From assembly GCA_019055375.1 (NCBI GenBank), contig JAHQIW010000381.1, positions 992,001 through 1,056,000 of the forward strand: a stretch of DNA of 64,000 nucleotides. Reading direction: 5' to 3'. This stretch comes from Parelaphostrongylus tenuis. Its lineage: Eukaryota > Nematoda > Chromadorea > Rhabditida > Metastrongylidae. Shown here piece after piece: positions 35,035 through 45,359 of the stretch (its first letter is position 1; every line of letters begins with the position of its first letter). The notes under the pieces are model-generated. The model was not told the DNA's origin. It saw only the letters and a program-made list of their open reading frames with translations, and searched no databases. Both the position numbers and the translations under genes were made by a program.

Positions 35035-36185
35035 TGAAATCAATGGATGACGTTTCGGCGCGTCGCCTTCTTCAGACTCTAAACATATTCATGGAACGTT
35101 CTTCGTAAAAGTTTGTGTATCACTCACAGTAATTATGAAACCTATTGTATTCATAAGAGTCACTTCATTCAAGAAAAATAACTCATGGTCGTGTCACTTT
35201 GAAGACTTCTTGCGTCCTTTCTGGGGATAACGTTTGAAGATGTCTAAAAACAGTGATCTAGAAAACTGTGTGGGGATTATGAGATTTTCACCTGATACAT
35301 TCCGTCAATACTAGGGTTGGAGCGGCCAGTATAACCGCCAATGTAAAACAAAGGATATCTCCTAACAGTAGAGAAAGAAACACGGCCTCAGGCGGGAATC
35401 GAACCCACGTTTCATCCTATCCGTGAACGTCCCCGGATAGGATGAAACGTGGGTTCGATTCCCGCCTGAGGCCGTGTTTTTGTTCACCACTCAATCTCTT
35501 AGTCATATAAGTAACATAATAACACTGCGAAAAAAGCAGTGAAAATACTATAATTTCGAAGTAGAGAAAGAGACTATAAAAATTAAAGCATCATATGCCT
35601 CATTCCTTGTAAGACATGTGGTGATCGGATACATAAGCGAAACGAGTAGGCTATTTTTCGTGCACATAAACGAACATGAAAAGTGAAAAAGTCGAATAAG
35701 CACTCATCCAGGCACAGATAGGCCAGAAAGGCATACCTGTGACAACTCTGAGGTGGTAGTTAGAATACTGAGAAACGGGTCAAAAACGTCGACGCGGAAA
35801 ACTCTTAAGGTCTTCTGGATAATTTTAAATATAGGAATGAACTAAAGAAGAGAATTTTCCAACATAAGAAATCATATGGCACTTTATCCCAGACTGATTT
35901 TCAAGTTTGCGTATCAGTATGTTACCACGCAGCAGGTGACACCATCGCTCCGTTCAATCTTCTGACCTAGGGGCGGGTTCAAACGTCTTCCCACATAAAG
36001 AATATAGGTAGTGTTAAAAATGACAAAATGTTAATTAATTTTTCTTAAATAATGTGACATTCATACATACAGTATATATTCATCAGTACTATAAATAATC
36101 TACAATCTTATACGATAACGTTGCATGAAACACGTTCAGACTCTGAAGAAGGCGATGTCGCCGAAATGTCACCCCATCGAATTAG
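35035..36185. repeat. foldback family C with hammerhead-like ends
   Basis: GACGTTTCGGCGCGTCGCCTT at about 35048 and AGGCGATGTCGCCGAAATGTC at about 36148 are inverted copies of the same motif, each next to CAGACTCT/AGACTCTAAAC. Between them lie a SINE B hairpin (35378-35479) and unrecognised AT-rich sequence. Outer ends are not defined. Confidence 0.5.
35378..35479. repeat. perfect 46-bp inverted repeat of a tRNA-like SINE B segment
   Basis: Positions 35378-35423 and 35434-35479 are exact reverse complements with a 10-base loop. Each arm contains the box B GGGTTCGATTCCC inside the SINE B head. On the right it continues as GTTCACCACTCA, also seen at 38033. Perfect identity of the arms implies recent origin or ongoing conversion. 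Confidence 0.9.
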
Positions 36186-36309
36186 ATGTGCCAATCTCAC
36201 GCAACCTTTGAAAAAAAATTACAGTTATGAGAAATTTTCTCCTCTATAGAAACGCGTCATGCTGTAAGTCAATCATCCACAATCGGAAAAGCAGCTGTGT
36301 TTACCTGTG

Positions 36310-36540
36310 TCACCTTTCGTCTTCTTGATCGTCGAGTGACTCGAGCGAGTACCTGCAACACTTCCATTTATCCCTATCGCGTGCAAGAGTAGTCCAGTGG
36401 GTCCTTCTCGCCCTAGGGATTCGCTGAGCATCATATCATTCTTCTGTGCCTCTCGTGAAGAAATCGTAACATCGGGTCGGCGGTTCTCTTGTAGAGCGCT
36501 TGATATCCCGAGAAATCCGTCTTCGCATCCATCTTATTTT
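36310..36540 (-). pseudogene. RTE-type retrotransposon, 3' coding end
   Basis: Minus strand, ending at a TGA at 36312-36310. Conceptual reading gives RDIKRSTREPPTRCYDFF, then a stop, then AQRIPRARRTHWTTLARDRD and KWKCC...LDDQEDER. This is the conserved C-terminus of RTE-clade proteins (the PPTRW.D.F and HW.TLARDRD.W blocks). The first stop shows it is dead. It is 5'-truncated, as is usual for target-primed insertion. Confidence 0.75.
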
Positions 36541-36559
36541 CGATATCCTGGCGTGACGT

Positions 36560-37580
36560 TGTGTTAATCAGTAAAATTGTGCCTTGATCCGTGAAAGATA
36601 TATTAAGTATGTTACATGACCATAAAATTTTGAAAGTTTACTAGTTGATCTAACCACAGTTGACCATACGATTGTCAAACAGCTCACATAAGCATAAACT
36701 TTCGTTTTTATTAAGAAATATTCGAAGTTTCTACCACAAACCATCATATTCAGATTGAAGAAGCGTCGGAAATCATTGTGAAGACAATCCATGAAGTTGC
36801 TGCAGAACACAAGTAGATCTCCTTTATGCGGATTAATATATTCAATATGATGGAATGCTAAATTTATTCGCTTCAGTTGTTCATTGTGATATGTATCTAT
36901 ATATCATTGCGTTATTGTGATCGGTTCTAGACGACTTTGAAAAAATTCTCTAATCTTCTAGAACCCGCTCTTGTTTTCGCAAAGAACCGGATCATTGTCA
37001 ACAAACTTGCACTCAACTTTGTAATCACCATTGATTTTTCAAAGCGAGTACAAAAAACTTGTATTTTAGAACTATTGCGGTGTATGTGATATTTTAAAAA
37101 GTGCAGTAAAAAGTTCGTGGCCACGTTGTTTCGTAACTACACAAACATCTCGAAGTAGGCAGTAGGTGGAACAAAATAGCTACTAAACATCGAAAGACGC
37201 ATTGCTGCTGGAAATTAAGTTTGTATACGTTCTCGGTCTAAGAAGATTCGCTAAGTTCGGTAAGCAGCAAAAGGAAGACTTTGAAGAGAAAACCATAACG
37301 GCATCCAGACGAAAAGGACTTTGAGTTAAATAGCAAAGCTTAGATAGTGCAACGTGTTGCATCCAGAAGTGTTCTGTTGGAAGATCCACTATGAGATGGG
37401 TAGTAAATTTAGTTTTGCAAGAACATGTCGTTACTGACGAAGGCCCAACTAAGCTGCAGTGGGAATTAATCAGAACTGCATTTGTAAGCCTGGACCACCT
37501 CACAAGAGGATTACGATTCCCTAATTGAAATAAATCGTTTTCTTAGTTAAGCTTTCTTTTTAACTTGAGATGGATAATCG
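36560..37580. other. no recognisable feature
   Basis: Minus frames (36568-36810, 36927-37124, 37183-37503) are open but carry no recognised motif and no consistent splice chain. Confidence 0.35.
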
Positions 37581-37584
37581 AAGT

Positions 37585-37850
37585 ATACTCTCTTCGGATG
37601 AGCGTTTGGCACACTGCTTGAAAGTGCCTTGCAACACACACATGTCGTTGATTCAATCGCGCATATAATGCTCATGGAGCATTCCATCACTCCGGGGTGG
37701 GCAAACTGCTACAAAAATTGCTGAGAAGAATAGCAGCGCCGACTTTATATATGAGTAGGCCATACTCATTACAAAGGTCGAATACATATCTATTTACCTC
37801 AAGCGATGCTTGATGGAGTTGAATGCACGGCGCATCCCTTACCCGCTTAA
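37585..37850 (+). repeat. SINE family A copy
   Basis: Eroded head (TTGATTCAATCGCGC box B-like) and body with CACTCCGGGGTGGGCAAACTG. It then follows the family to AAGCGATGCTTG. Confidence 0.55.
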
Positions 37851-37929
37851 CTGGGTTTATAGAACGGTACTGTTTACCTAACCAAACCTGTTGATGGTTG
37901 GTAGCTGATAGCTGTACCAGAAACATGTT

Positions 37930-38060
37930 GAAGAGTGAGTGGTAAACGGTGGCTGCGGTGGTATAGTGATAGCACGTGTCCTCGCTATGGGTGAAACGCG
38001 GATTAAGCTACCGTCTGAGGGCGAATTTTTGCTCACCACTCAGTTTTCTTCAGAATATTT
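37930..38060 (+). repeat. SINE family B copy
   Basis: The head GGCTGCGGTGGTATAGTGAT and GGGTGAAACGCGGATTAAGC are followed by CCGTCTGAGGGCG and GCTCACCACTCAG. It matches the copies at 35380, 43140 and 4780. Confidence 0.65.
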
Positions 38061-38159
38061 GTAGCATCCCTCAAACACTGAGCGATACCGTGAGTTCTAA
38101 GCTTTTTATCCTTTTTAGTCTATTCATTGAAGTAGTTTTACAAGCGAGAAATTTCAATT

Positions 38160-38460
38160 CTACAAACTAAATAGACAATGCTCTCGGGCGTTGATTAGCC
38201 CGTGAGCGATGCGCATGTATTCGACCTCGTAAAGCATCGTTTATGACGGCAGAATACACACCTAGCCAGTGTAACAATTCATGACGACCTACCGATGCAT
38301 CAAGGCAATGTTTCTTTCCTCCTAAATAAGTCTGGCATCAATCTGCCGACCGCGAAGGGGTGAAAGGCTTGGTGGGTCGTGGGCTCAGGATCTATCCGTC
38401 TATCACGTTTGCGTAGCAGGGCACCTCTAACCTCTGCGCAACACACATCTTGCAATCGAG
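38160..38460 (-). repeat. SINE family A copy
   Basis: Decayed copy with the blocks GTCTGGCATCAATCTGCCGA and GGCTTGGTGGGTCGTGGGCT, and the head GAGGTGCCCTGCTACGCAAA on the minus strand. Confidence 0.6.
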
Positions 38461-38837
38461 TCTCTATGACTAAAAAGACCTATGTGGGAAGAAGAAAGAA
38501 CTGTGAATATTTGAGTCGGACCAAATTGGCCTTGATGAACGGGAAAACTTCCAACTGCTGGTAGGATAGATATTTTTACCAACCACATGTGAGCCAACAA
38601 TCTGCGATAGTGCATTTACTGCATTCCGCATATCAACACCCAGAAAACTTCCCTCCAAACAAGGTAGCAAGTAGTTGAGTAGGGGACTGGCTACACTTGA
38701 ATGCTTAGTTCTAAATATACAAGAGGATTACAACCGTTGCTTCTGTATTCATTTTAGAATTTGAAACTGAGTTCTTTTCCGTTTGAAAACACAGATTTTC
38801 AAGCCTTTCTCCTAGGCTGGACAAGAAGTTTTCATAA

Positions 38838-39050
38838 AGAGTGTTAGTAATCATCCAAAACTTGAATCTCAAGCTAGTTTTGTGCTTTTCGTGCTTCCAA
38901 CGAAGCTATAGTTGAAGTGCGTGGCCGATGTGAAATAGAGTGCTTTTTTGAATTTTTCAGCGTTATAAAAAGACTTTTCCAAAATATCGGCTGCGTAGCG
39001 CTAGATTGAGATCTAAGCTTTCGAATGATTACTAACACTCCCTATGGAAG
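38838..39050. repeat. foldback family A, short copy
   Basis: The ends GTGTTAGTAATCATCCAAAAC and GCTTTCGAATGATTACTAACAC are inverted, as in the other family A copies. Most of the interior is deleted. Confidence 0.7.
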
Positions 39051-39219
39051 CTTCTTCCCCAGCGTAAGGGATAGTCTTGAAAATCTGTGCCACCAAACGA
39101 AAATGTACCAAAACTGACATCACGGATACTTTATTTTTTTAATTCGATAGATTCGTCATCACAATTTTCTGTGCTGATCTAGGCACTTCTGGAATTCATT
39201 CCTTTCCTCGTATTGTACC

Positions 39220-39570
39220 GTTCGTTTTGAGTGTTTTCTTAATGCCACGCTCAAATCACAATTTATTTCATAATTATTATTTGAGCTAACATATATGGTC
39301 TATTAATGGGCTCTTGTATAATCCGATACACGTGTTTCGGCTTTGAGCAGCCTCGTCTGTCGGGCAGCTTCGTCGTTAGCCAATCCTCTCTGGGGCTCCT
39401 ACATCCCTCTATAAAGAGGTAGGCGACGACGAACAATTTACACAATTATCGTCAAGTGAAAATATCACTCAATGGTCAGTGTTTTACACTCGATTATTCT
39501 TAAACAGTATTTTAAAATAATATACCGCATGTTTAGATGTTTTCTTAAGACGACGCTTGAAATTCTAATA
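39220..39570 (-). repeat. R1 hammerhead-bearing repeat, copy 2
   Basis: The block CGTTTTGAGTGTTTTCTTAA (about 39224) recurs in the same orientation about 305 bp on (ATGTTTAGATGTTTTCTTAA, from about 39529). The hammerhead lies between them, as in copy 1. The downstream repeat is interrupted by the mariner-type element at 39571-40149. Confidence 0.7.
39323..39365 (-). ncRNA. hammerhead ribozyme motif, core mutated
   Basis: Minus strand: CAGACGA in place of CTGACGA (conserved U4 changed), helix II GGCT/AGCC with loop GCTCAA, GAAA, palindromic helix III ACACGTGT, and the GTA triplet. Helix I pairs CCGA with TCGG. Structure is preserved but catalysis is probably lost. Confidence 0.65.
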
Positions 39571-40149
39571 CTAGGTTGGAAAGAAAGTTTCCATCGTTTA
39601 ATAAAACATTCAAATTTTTTGCATATGTTCAAACAACAAGCAACACCAACTATTCTTCAGGATACAGGCCATCATTATCCACCACTTTTTGCCATCGGTC
39701 CGCCAGGTTTCGGATTTGATCGAAGTACCACTCCTTCGGTTTTGAATCAATTCACGAGACCTTGATGAAGACTATTTTTCCAAACCAGAAGTCATGTCTC
39801 ATTATCAAGTTCGGTTGGTCGCTCGGATCTCGGTTTCCCGGTCAACTCTTCATTTCCGGCCTTGAACTCACGGAATCGCTCGTGGGCTGTTGATTCTCCA
39901 ACCGTACGGTAGCCCCAAGCTTTGTTGATTCGGCGAGCAACATCGGCAGCATCTGAACGAAATTTATACTCGTAATGCATCAACAAACTTTTTGTTTCCT
40001 GGACAATTCCATTCTGCACCAGATATAGGCAGATTATATATCATTAGATGAGCAAGAAGTAGACCTTCAAATGATATGAAAATCACAGATGATTCATGCG
40101 AAAAAACCACATTCCCATCCAAACGATGGAAAATTTCCTTCCAACCTAG
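39571..40149 (-). mobile_element. internally deleted mariner element with TA duplications
   Basis: Terminal inverted repeats of about 29 bp (CTAGGTTGGAAAGAAAGTTT at left, mirrored at 40121-40149) are flanked on both sides by TA. On the minus strand from 40019, 75 codons encode the mariner N-terminus (GYRTVGESTAHERFREFKAG, then the GKP.S.RP.ELD linker). After a junction, RNLADRWQKVVDNDGL (about 39690-39645) is the transposase C-terminus. The catalytic D,D34D centre is deleted, so the element cannot move on its own. It is inserted in the R1 repeat and is therefore younger than it. Confidence 0.88.
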
Positions 40150-40209
40150 TACATCTCATGCATTCCCAAGACAGACTGTCTATTAACCTTAGCATGCTTC
40201 AGTATAATT

Positions 40210-41001
40210 CCTGATTTTCTTCTTTTAGCCAAAAACTTAACAAAAACTAACTTACAAAACCAGAGCTGCTACATCAATTTTTATTTGACAGCTGACGTTC
40301 CGGCATTTCGGGAATTCCGCCTTCTTCAGAGCCTGGAAAGGTCAAATTGCCCGCAATCCAATAAGCCAAACACCTCCATTACTCCTTTAGAAACAATCAC
40401 CAGAAATATATTTCAATCGCATCAAGCACAAAACTAACTCTCAACATACTCACCGCTTTTTATATGTGTTCCACTAGATGATCCAAGTGGAGATCACCGG
40501 AAGGAGTCACGTAGGCTCGTAGCGCATCCTACCCATTCAAAACAACGGTGTTATATGCTGACTCAAATCACGAGTGATCACGAGGCATTCCTCTCTGCGG
40601 TTTAAAGTTGGATTGGTGGTTAATGCAGGAAATCTATAATCTATAAACCGCAGGAAGGAATGCCTCTTGATTACTCGTGATTTGAGTCAGCATATAACAC
40701 CGTTGTTTTGAATGGGTATGGTGCATTACGAACCTATGTGATTTCCATCCGGTGGTCTCCACTTGGATCATTCGGTGGAACACATAGAAAAGCGATGAGT
40801 ATGTTGAGAGTTGATTTTGTGCTTGATGCGATTGAAATCTAGGTCTGGTGATTTTTCTAAAGGAGTAATGGAAGTGTTTGGCGTATTGGTTTGCGGACAA
40901 TTTGACCTTTCCAGGCTCTGAAGAAGGCGAACTGCCGAAACGTCAGCTGTGAATAAATTTTATTGTAACACCTCGTGTTTTGCTTAAAGAAGAAAATCAG
41001 G
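40210..41001. repeat. foldback family B, full 792-bp palindrome
   Basis: CCTGATTTTCTTCTTTTAGC at 40210 is mirrored by GCTTAAAGAAGAAAATCAGG ending at 41001. The arms remain largely complementary to a centre near 40605 (AAACCGCAGGAAGGAATGCC and its mirror). Both arms carry a hammerhead-like block (40290-40335 and 40911-40950). No coding capacity. A single arm lies at 20531 and a decayed copy at 58035-58505. Confidence 0.85.
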
Positions 41002-41053
41002 ACATCTCATAGTTTTTGAGAATGTTCAAAGGCTTATCGAGGTTGGTACGCCA

Positions 41054-41103
41054 GAGCCGTACACGCGTGTTTCGGAGGTCTCGCCCTTCTCGTCAGTGGC
41101 CCA
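41054..41103 (-). ncRNA. hammerhead ribozyme motif R3, intact core
   Basis: Minus strand: CTGACGA, helix II from G to C with an AGG/CCT pairing, GAAA, and a 10-nt palindromic helix III ACACGCGTGT ending in the GTA triplet. Helix I is GGGCC/GGCTC after one A-C mismatch at the junction. The core is complete. The surrounding repeat differs from R1 and R2. Confidence 0.65.
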
Positions 41104-41755
41104 ATTATATTGAAAGTTTATGGCAAGGTTTTAAAAACATTTGATGCTATGGATCAGTTTGAATCTACCAGCCGCGATCCATCGACTGAAAGTGGTGATA
41201 GCGCAATGTCATTGTACCTTGTGCTACCACCACCTGCGCCTCTCTCCTTGCTACAATGTTAGACATCTTATAATTAGCCAGCATGTCGTGTTTTCTCGTA
41301 TTAATCCCCCATAAAAATCTGCCAGCGTCTCACGTGTTGCTTGGGCTGCTACTTGCGGGAATTTCTTCTTCTTTATGGATGCCGTAAAATGTTGGTCATG
41401 GCAATTCTTCTTGTAGTAACAGAGGCAACCAAGCTGACGTTCTCTAAGGCGTTGACATGATTGACTAGAAAAGAGTGCTCGATAAGGTACCGAACCAGCG
41501 CCTTGCCTATAACCTCGCGTTCTGATTCGCTATCCCACTAACCATTGCGTTATCCAGCTCCCGTCGTCATCAAGAGGATGTCGATATCGCGCTCTAATGA
41601 GAATATGGCGAGGCGCGAAAAGTTTCGAACTTTGAATTTCGCCTTCTTTTGTCGTGTCCGCTTCTTACGTTATCCATTTCTTGTCCTAGTTCCCTTTATT
41701 CTTTGCTTTGATCTCTATTGATTTATTTTTACATCTCTTTTCGTTTACTTTTGTT
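41104..41755. other. upstream of the coiled-coil gene; nothing recognised
   Basis: No start codon or first exon for the downstream gene could be chosen. The 5' exon may lie here or further upstream. Confidence 0.35.
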
Positions 41756-41761
41756 CCATAG

Positions 41762-44688
41762 AACCAGTGCTTTTCAGTCGGAAAAGCGCCCAAGAACATT
41801 GTAATTTCCTTATGTCGGAGGCGTTTCAAGGCGAGAAAAAGAGTGAGTTCATTCGAAACATTGTCTATTTTGTTTCTCTGACATGAAAATTATCGTGTTT
41901 CTACAGAGAATATCGCTCTTTTATGCGAAGAAATCGAAAATCTCACAAGAGACGCCGATGAGACTCTCGGAGAGGTCAGACAGTCACACAGTTTCTCTCG
42001 TTGTTTTTTCTTCTAAAACAAGTTGCTTTTTCTTCTTGTTTTCCAGGGGTTTTTTGGCACTTATATCTTAGGCGGCGAAAAATTAAAAACTGATCTCATC
42101 GCTTGACAGAGACTTTTGAGAAGAGCGTTAGTAATCATTCGAAAGCTTGAATCTCTGGCTACAATTCCAGGTCACCGGTTTTTCAAAGCAACCTTTTCTA
42201 TAGCACTGTAAATTCCAGAGTAAAATCATGTCTCGCACGACCACGTGTTTTCTTTTCTTACCTCGCTTAAATTTCTCTGAACAGAACTCCTTCCTCGGAC
42301 TGCTAGTGCTCATTCGATAGCAAAAGTTTCGAAGAACTCAAAAGTGTCTTTGTTTTTTGGAAAAGCTCTTTTATTAGCGCTGTAGGAGAAGAAAAGATTC
42401 GTGCTTTACATCTCGCCCAACAGAGCGCATTCTTTAGACTATTATTAATCATTCAATATCGTAAGTTCCAATGATTCAAACGGTGTGTTTATTTCCCTAT
42501 AAATGTCGCTAGCTGGGAGAATAAGATCGATTTCTGAATTTTCGGCGAGCTTGTTTATCGGCTAGTCCATGGGGTCGCAGAGGTGGGGGGAGGTAGTTGA
42601 CAGATGACGTGGCCGTTGGATATGTGGGATGCGACTTGTTATTCAATTGGGGATTTTTTCTCCGCTTTGAAAGAAATTCCAGATAAAACGTTTTCTTCAT
42701 ATACTACGATAGTTTCTTTAACCATTCATATGCTTTTCGTGCTTCCAGCGAATGATACACGTGAGAGAAATAAAGGCGCGCGGAGGTGTGAAACTAATTC
42801 TATTCTGAATTTTACAGCGTTATAATGGGATGTTTAGAAAAAAGCGGCCACGTAGGGCTCCAACCAGAGATTTAGGGTTTCGAATGGAACCTAACACTCC
42901 TATGATGAGTTTGTCCAGCAAAAGGGATTGGTTTTTTATTGTTGACGTCTAAGATATAAGTACCATTTTCTCTTAAATACGATTACAAATTTATCCTCTA
43001 TCTATGCAATAATGCTGAGTGGCGTGCAAAACTTTGAACATCAGATGGGAGTCGAACCCGCATTTCACCCTGTCGGATGGCGCGTGCTAACCAATCGCAC
43101 TACCAACGTTCCTGTTCTGGTCTTAGAAATAAAAAAGGAAGAGAAAAGAAAAGTGATGACTGAGCGGTGGCATCGGTGGTATAGCGGTAGCACGCGCCAA
43201 CGGTATAGGTCAAATTGGGCTCAATTCCCTCGTGATGTCGAGTGTTCTGCATACCGCTTAGTACTCTCAGATTTCTGCTAATGATTAGAGTCAATCAGGA
43301 TGGGGATTTCATTATTATGAAGCTTAGGAATGATGTTGTTGTTCGTTATAGGTCGTTAAATGTCGTAAGACTTATCCCGTAGCCATCGGTGAATTGAAAA
43401 TGTCAGAGAATCGCGAGAGGTTTGCTCGTTTGGTTAGTTTTTGAAAGCTTTTTTTTTCACTTATCAAGTGCATTGATCACAGTTTGATTGCAGCTGGAGG
43501 CCCCATTGAAATCAAGTCGACCTCCAAAAGCACTTGATGTCGAATGGTTACAGAACGACATTACCAGAACGATCGACAAATGTGAAAATCTATCGAAGAA
43601 GAAAGAAGCTCTTGAAGCAAGATTGCTGCAGGTACGACTACAAAGCCACGCTTGAAAATTCCGTTCCCAGGACTGCAAGACTTCAAATTGTCTCTTTTTA
43701 CAACCAAAGTTTGCATCGGTTCTATTCGGTTATGAGGAGACAAATGAACGGCCTCATTCGCTGGACAAGAAATCTTCATTGTAATGTTGAGAATCATTCG
43801 TAAGCTGAGATCACAGGCTACAGCCTCACGTTGCCGATTTTTTAAAACACTCTCTTATAATGCTCTAAAATCCACCTAAAACTGTGTCCCGGGCGCACAT
43901 GTTTCTTGCCGGATGGAGCTCTTTATTTGGGCTAATAGTAGTCATTCGATAGCGTAATCGTTGTTGATTTCAGCAGTGTGCTTATATCCTGAAAGACCGT
44001 TTCTCTGCAAGAGCAGGTAAAACAAGTGAGTTCGTATGGCAACCAAGGGGGTCATGGTCAGTTCACGTGCCGCTGGCTGAGGCCGCCACGTGCGCTGAGG
44101 CGATGATCGATCAGTCTTGGAGCGTTCCCAGGACATCGCATCAGTGGCACGTGGACGCCTCAGCCAGTGGCATGTAGTTGGCTAAAACTCCCTTGATCGC
44201 AGATGGGACATTCGACTTATTTTACCTGCTGCGTTTCAGAGAAATGGTTCATTCAGAATATAAGCACAGCGTCGGAATGAGCAACTATCGCGCTATCGAA
44301 TGATTACTGATAGTCCACAGAAAGAACTCTTTCCAGAGAGAAATATGCGCATTGCATTGCAAGAAATCTGTTTCTGCAACAACGAGAAAGATTTTTGCGA
44401 AAACCGGCGACGTGGAACTGTAGCCTGAAGTCTCTGCGTTCAGATGGTTACCAGCACTCCTACGAAAAGTTCCTGTCCAGTTGATGAAGTCGATTTTCCA
44501 TTTGTTCCCTCATAACCGAATAGAACCTTTGTTTTGTAGAATTTTTCCATTTTTCTGGGTTAATCCAATTTTTTCAGCTACGGAACGAACAGCAAATACG
44601 GGAAGAGCGATGCAAACGCTTGGAGGAATTGGTGAATAGCGAGAAATATGCTCCAATTCATGCACTTCCGGATGATTTTGTCTTGTGA
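41762..44688 (+). CDS. coiled-coil protein, 3' five exons
   Basis: Exons 41762-41842, 41907-41974, 43352-43432, 43494-43631 and 44578-44688 join in frame, with acceptors such as TTCTACAG, GATTGCAG and TTTTTTCAG and consistent phases, to a TGA. The visible ~158 residues are charged and helical: KNIALLCEEIENLTRDADET, SENRERFARL, WLQNDITRTIDKCENLSKKK, LRNEQQIREERCKRLEEL. The end is APIHALPDDFVL. Leucine and isoleucine recur at coiled-coil spacing. I do not recognise the family; a cytoskeletal or kinetochore-type structural protein would fit, but this is a guess. The first exon could alternatively start after the CAG at 41775-41777. AATAAA at 44781-44786 fits a poly(A) signal. The start is missing. 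Introns 2 and 4 hold foldback family A copies. Confidence 0.65.
42117..42905. repeat. foldback family A, copy 2 (intronic)
   Basis: The left end GCGTTAGTAATCATTCGAAAG is mirrored by CTTTC/GGTTTCGAATGGAACCTAAC at the right. Inner blocks are shared with copy 1 and copy 3. No transposase. Confidence 0.8.
43005..43115 (-). repeat. SINE family B copy
   Basis: Minus strand: GTTGGTAGTGCGATTGGTTA, GGGTTCGACTCCCATCTGA and a GCACGCCACT tail, matching the copies at 24.8-25.5 kb. Confidence 0.7.
43140..43290 (+). repeat. SINE family B copy
   Basis: The head GGCATCGGTGGTATAGCGGT resembles the 5' half of a tRNA-Gly. It continues into GGGCTCAATTCCC (box B-like) and the family body. It is not a tRNA gene, as the acceptor stem does not close. 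Confidence 0.65.
43787..44475. repeat. foldback family A, copy 3 (intronic)
   Basis: Lies wholly within the last intron of the coiled-coil gene. The ends match copies 1 and 2. The centre (44060-44170) contains an extra inverted pair GTGCCGCTGGCTGAGGC and GCCTCAGCCAGTGGCA. Confidence 0.75.
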
Positions 44689-44780
44689 TTAGCAACTCAT
44701 TGTTTAAAACCTCTGGCAGCCACTTACGTAACTGGATGAACTCTATCTCCGGTATTCTACCGCGAAAGTAGAATGTGATG

Positions 44781-44786
44781 AATAAA
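44781..44786 (+). terminator. poly(A) signal AATAAA
   Basis: Canonical hexamer 93 bases past the stop of the coiled-coil gene. Confidence 0.55.
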
Positions 44787-44869
44787 GTGTAAACATCTTG
44801 ATTTCGAGTGTAGCTTCAGCTTAACTGAGTTCAATGCCGATTTGTGTTCCCTAGACTAATCTCGTTGAT

Positions 44870-45353
44870 GAGTGATTGCTGATAGAACCAAATTTGGATC
44901 ATGACTGAGGAAAAGGAAAAACAAGGACTTTGCTGGTGTAGAGGGTATCAAGCGGGCTCTCGGAAGGGTAGCCGTAAATCTAGAGCCCATCTGCTGTTCC
45001 GCATTTTACACGTGTGTCAGCATTTTTTATGGTTCAGCTGATTTCGGTGATGGAGGATGGCAAGCTTAGAACAGTCTGGAAGATCAGTTGCACTCGCGCC
45101 GTCCACAGGAATTTCCATCAACCTTGCGCGCCACTCAATAGCATTTTTCCTTACGCGCCATCCATACATAAGTCACAGACGTATTTGTTCCCAAAACTGC
45201 TCTTTGTCAAAGCAAGTATAGGCAAGTTGTATACCAAAACGTTCGCAAGAAAATGCACAAATGACCGATACTAAAATCAGCATTTTGATTACTTCTGGTT
45301 AATAAATTTGTTGTTTATTGCTCTAGTGCCTGAACTTATGAAACAACCTAGTA
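44870..45353. mobile_element. mariner-type right-end relic
   Basis: The last 45 bases (TTGTTTATTGCTCTAGTGCC...AAACAACCTAGTA) match the right terminal repeat of the element at 10094-10377. The left end was not found and the interior is not recognisable. Confidence 0.45.
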
Positions 45354-45359
45354 TTTTCT

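Noticed and set aside
41360..41640. A first exon for the coiled-coil gene
   Set aside because: No ATG-starting frame here leads in phase to 41762 with a believable donor.
43150..43235. A tRNA-Gly gene (GGCATCGGTGGTATAGCGGT start)
   Set aside because: The acceptor stem and T-arm do not close, and the sequence continues as SINE family B.
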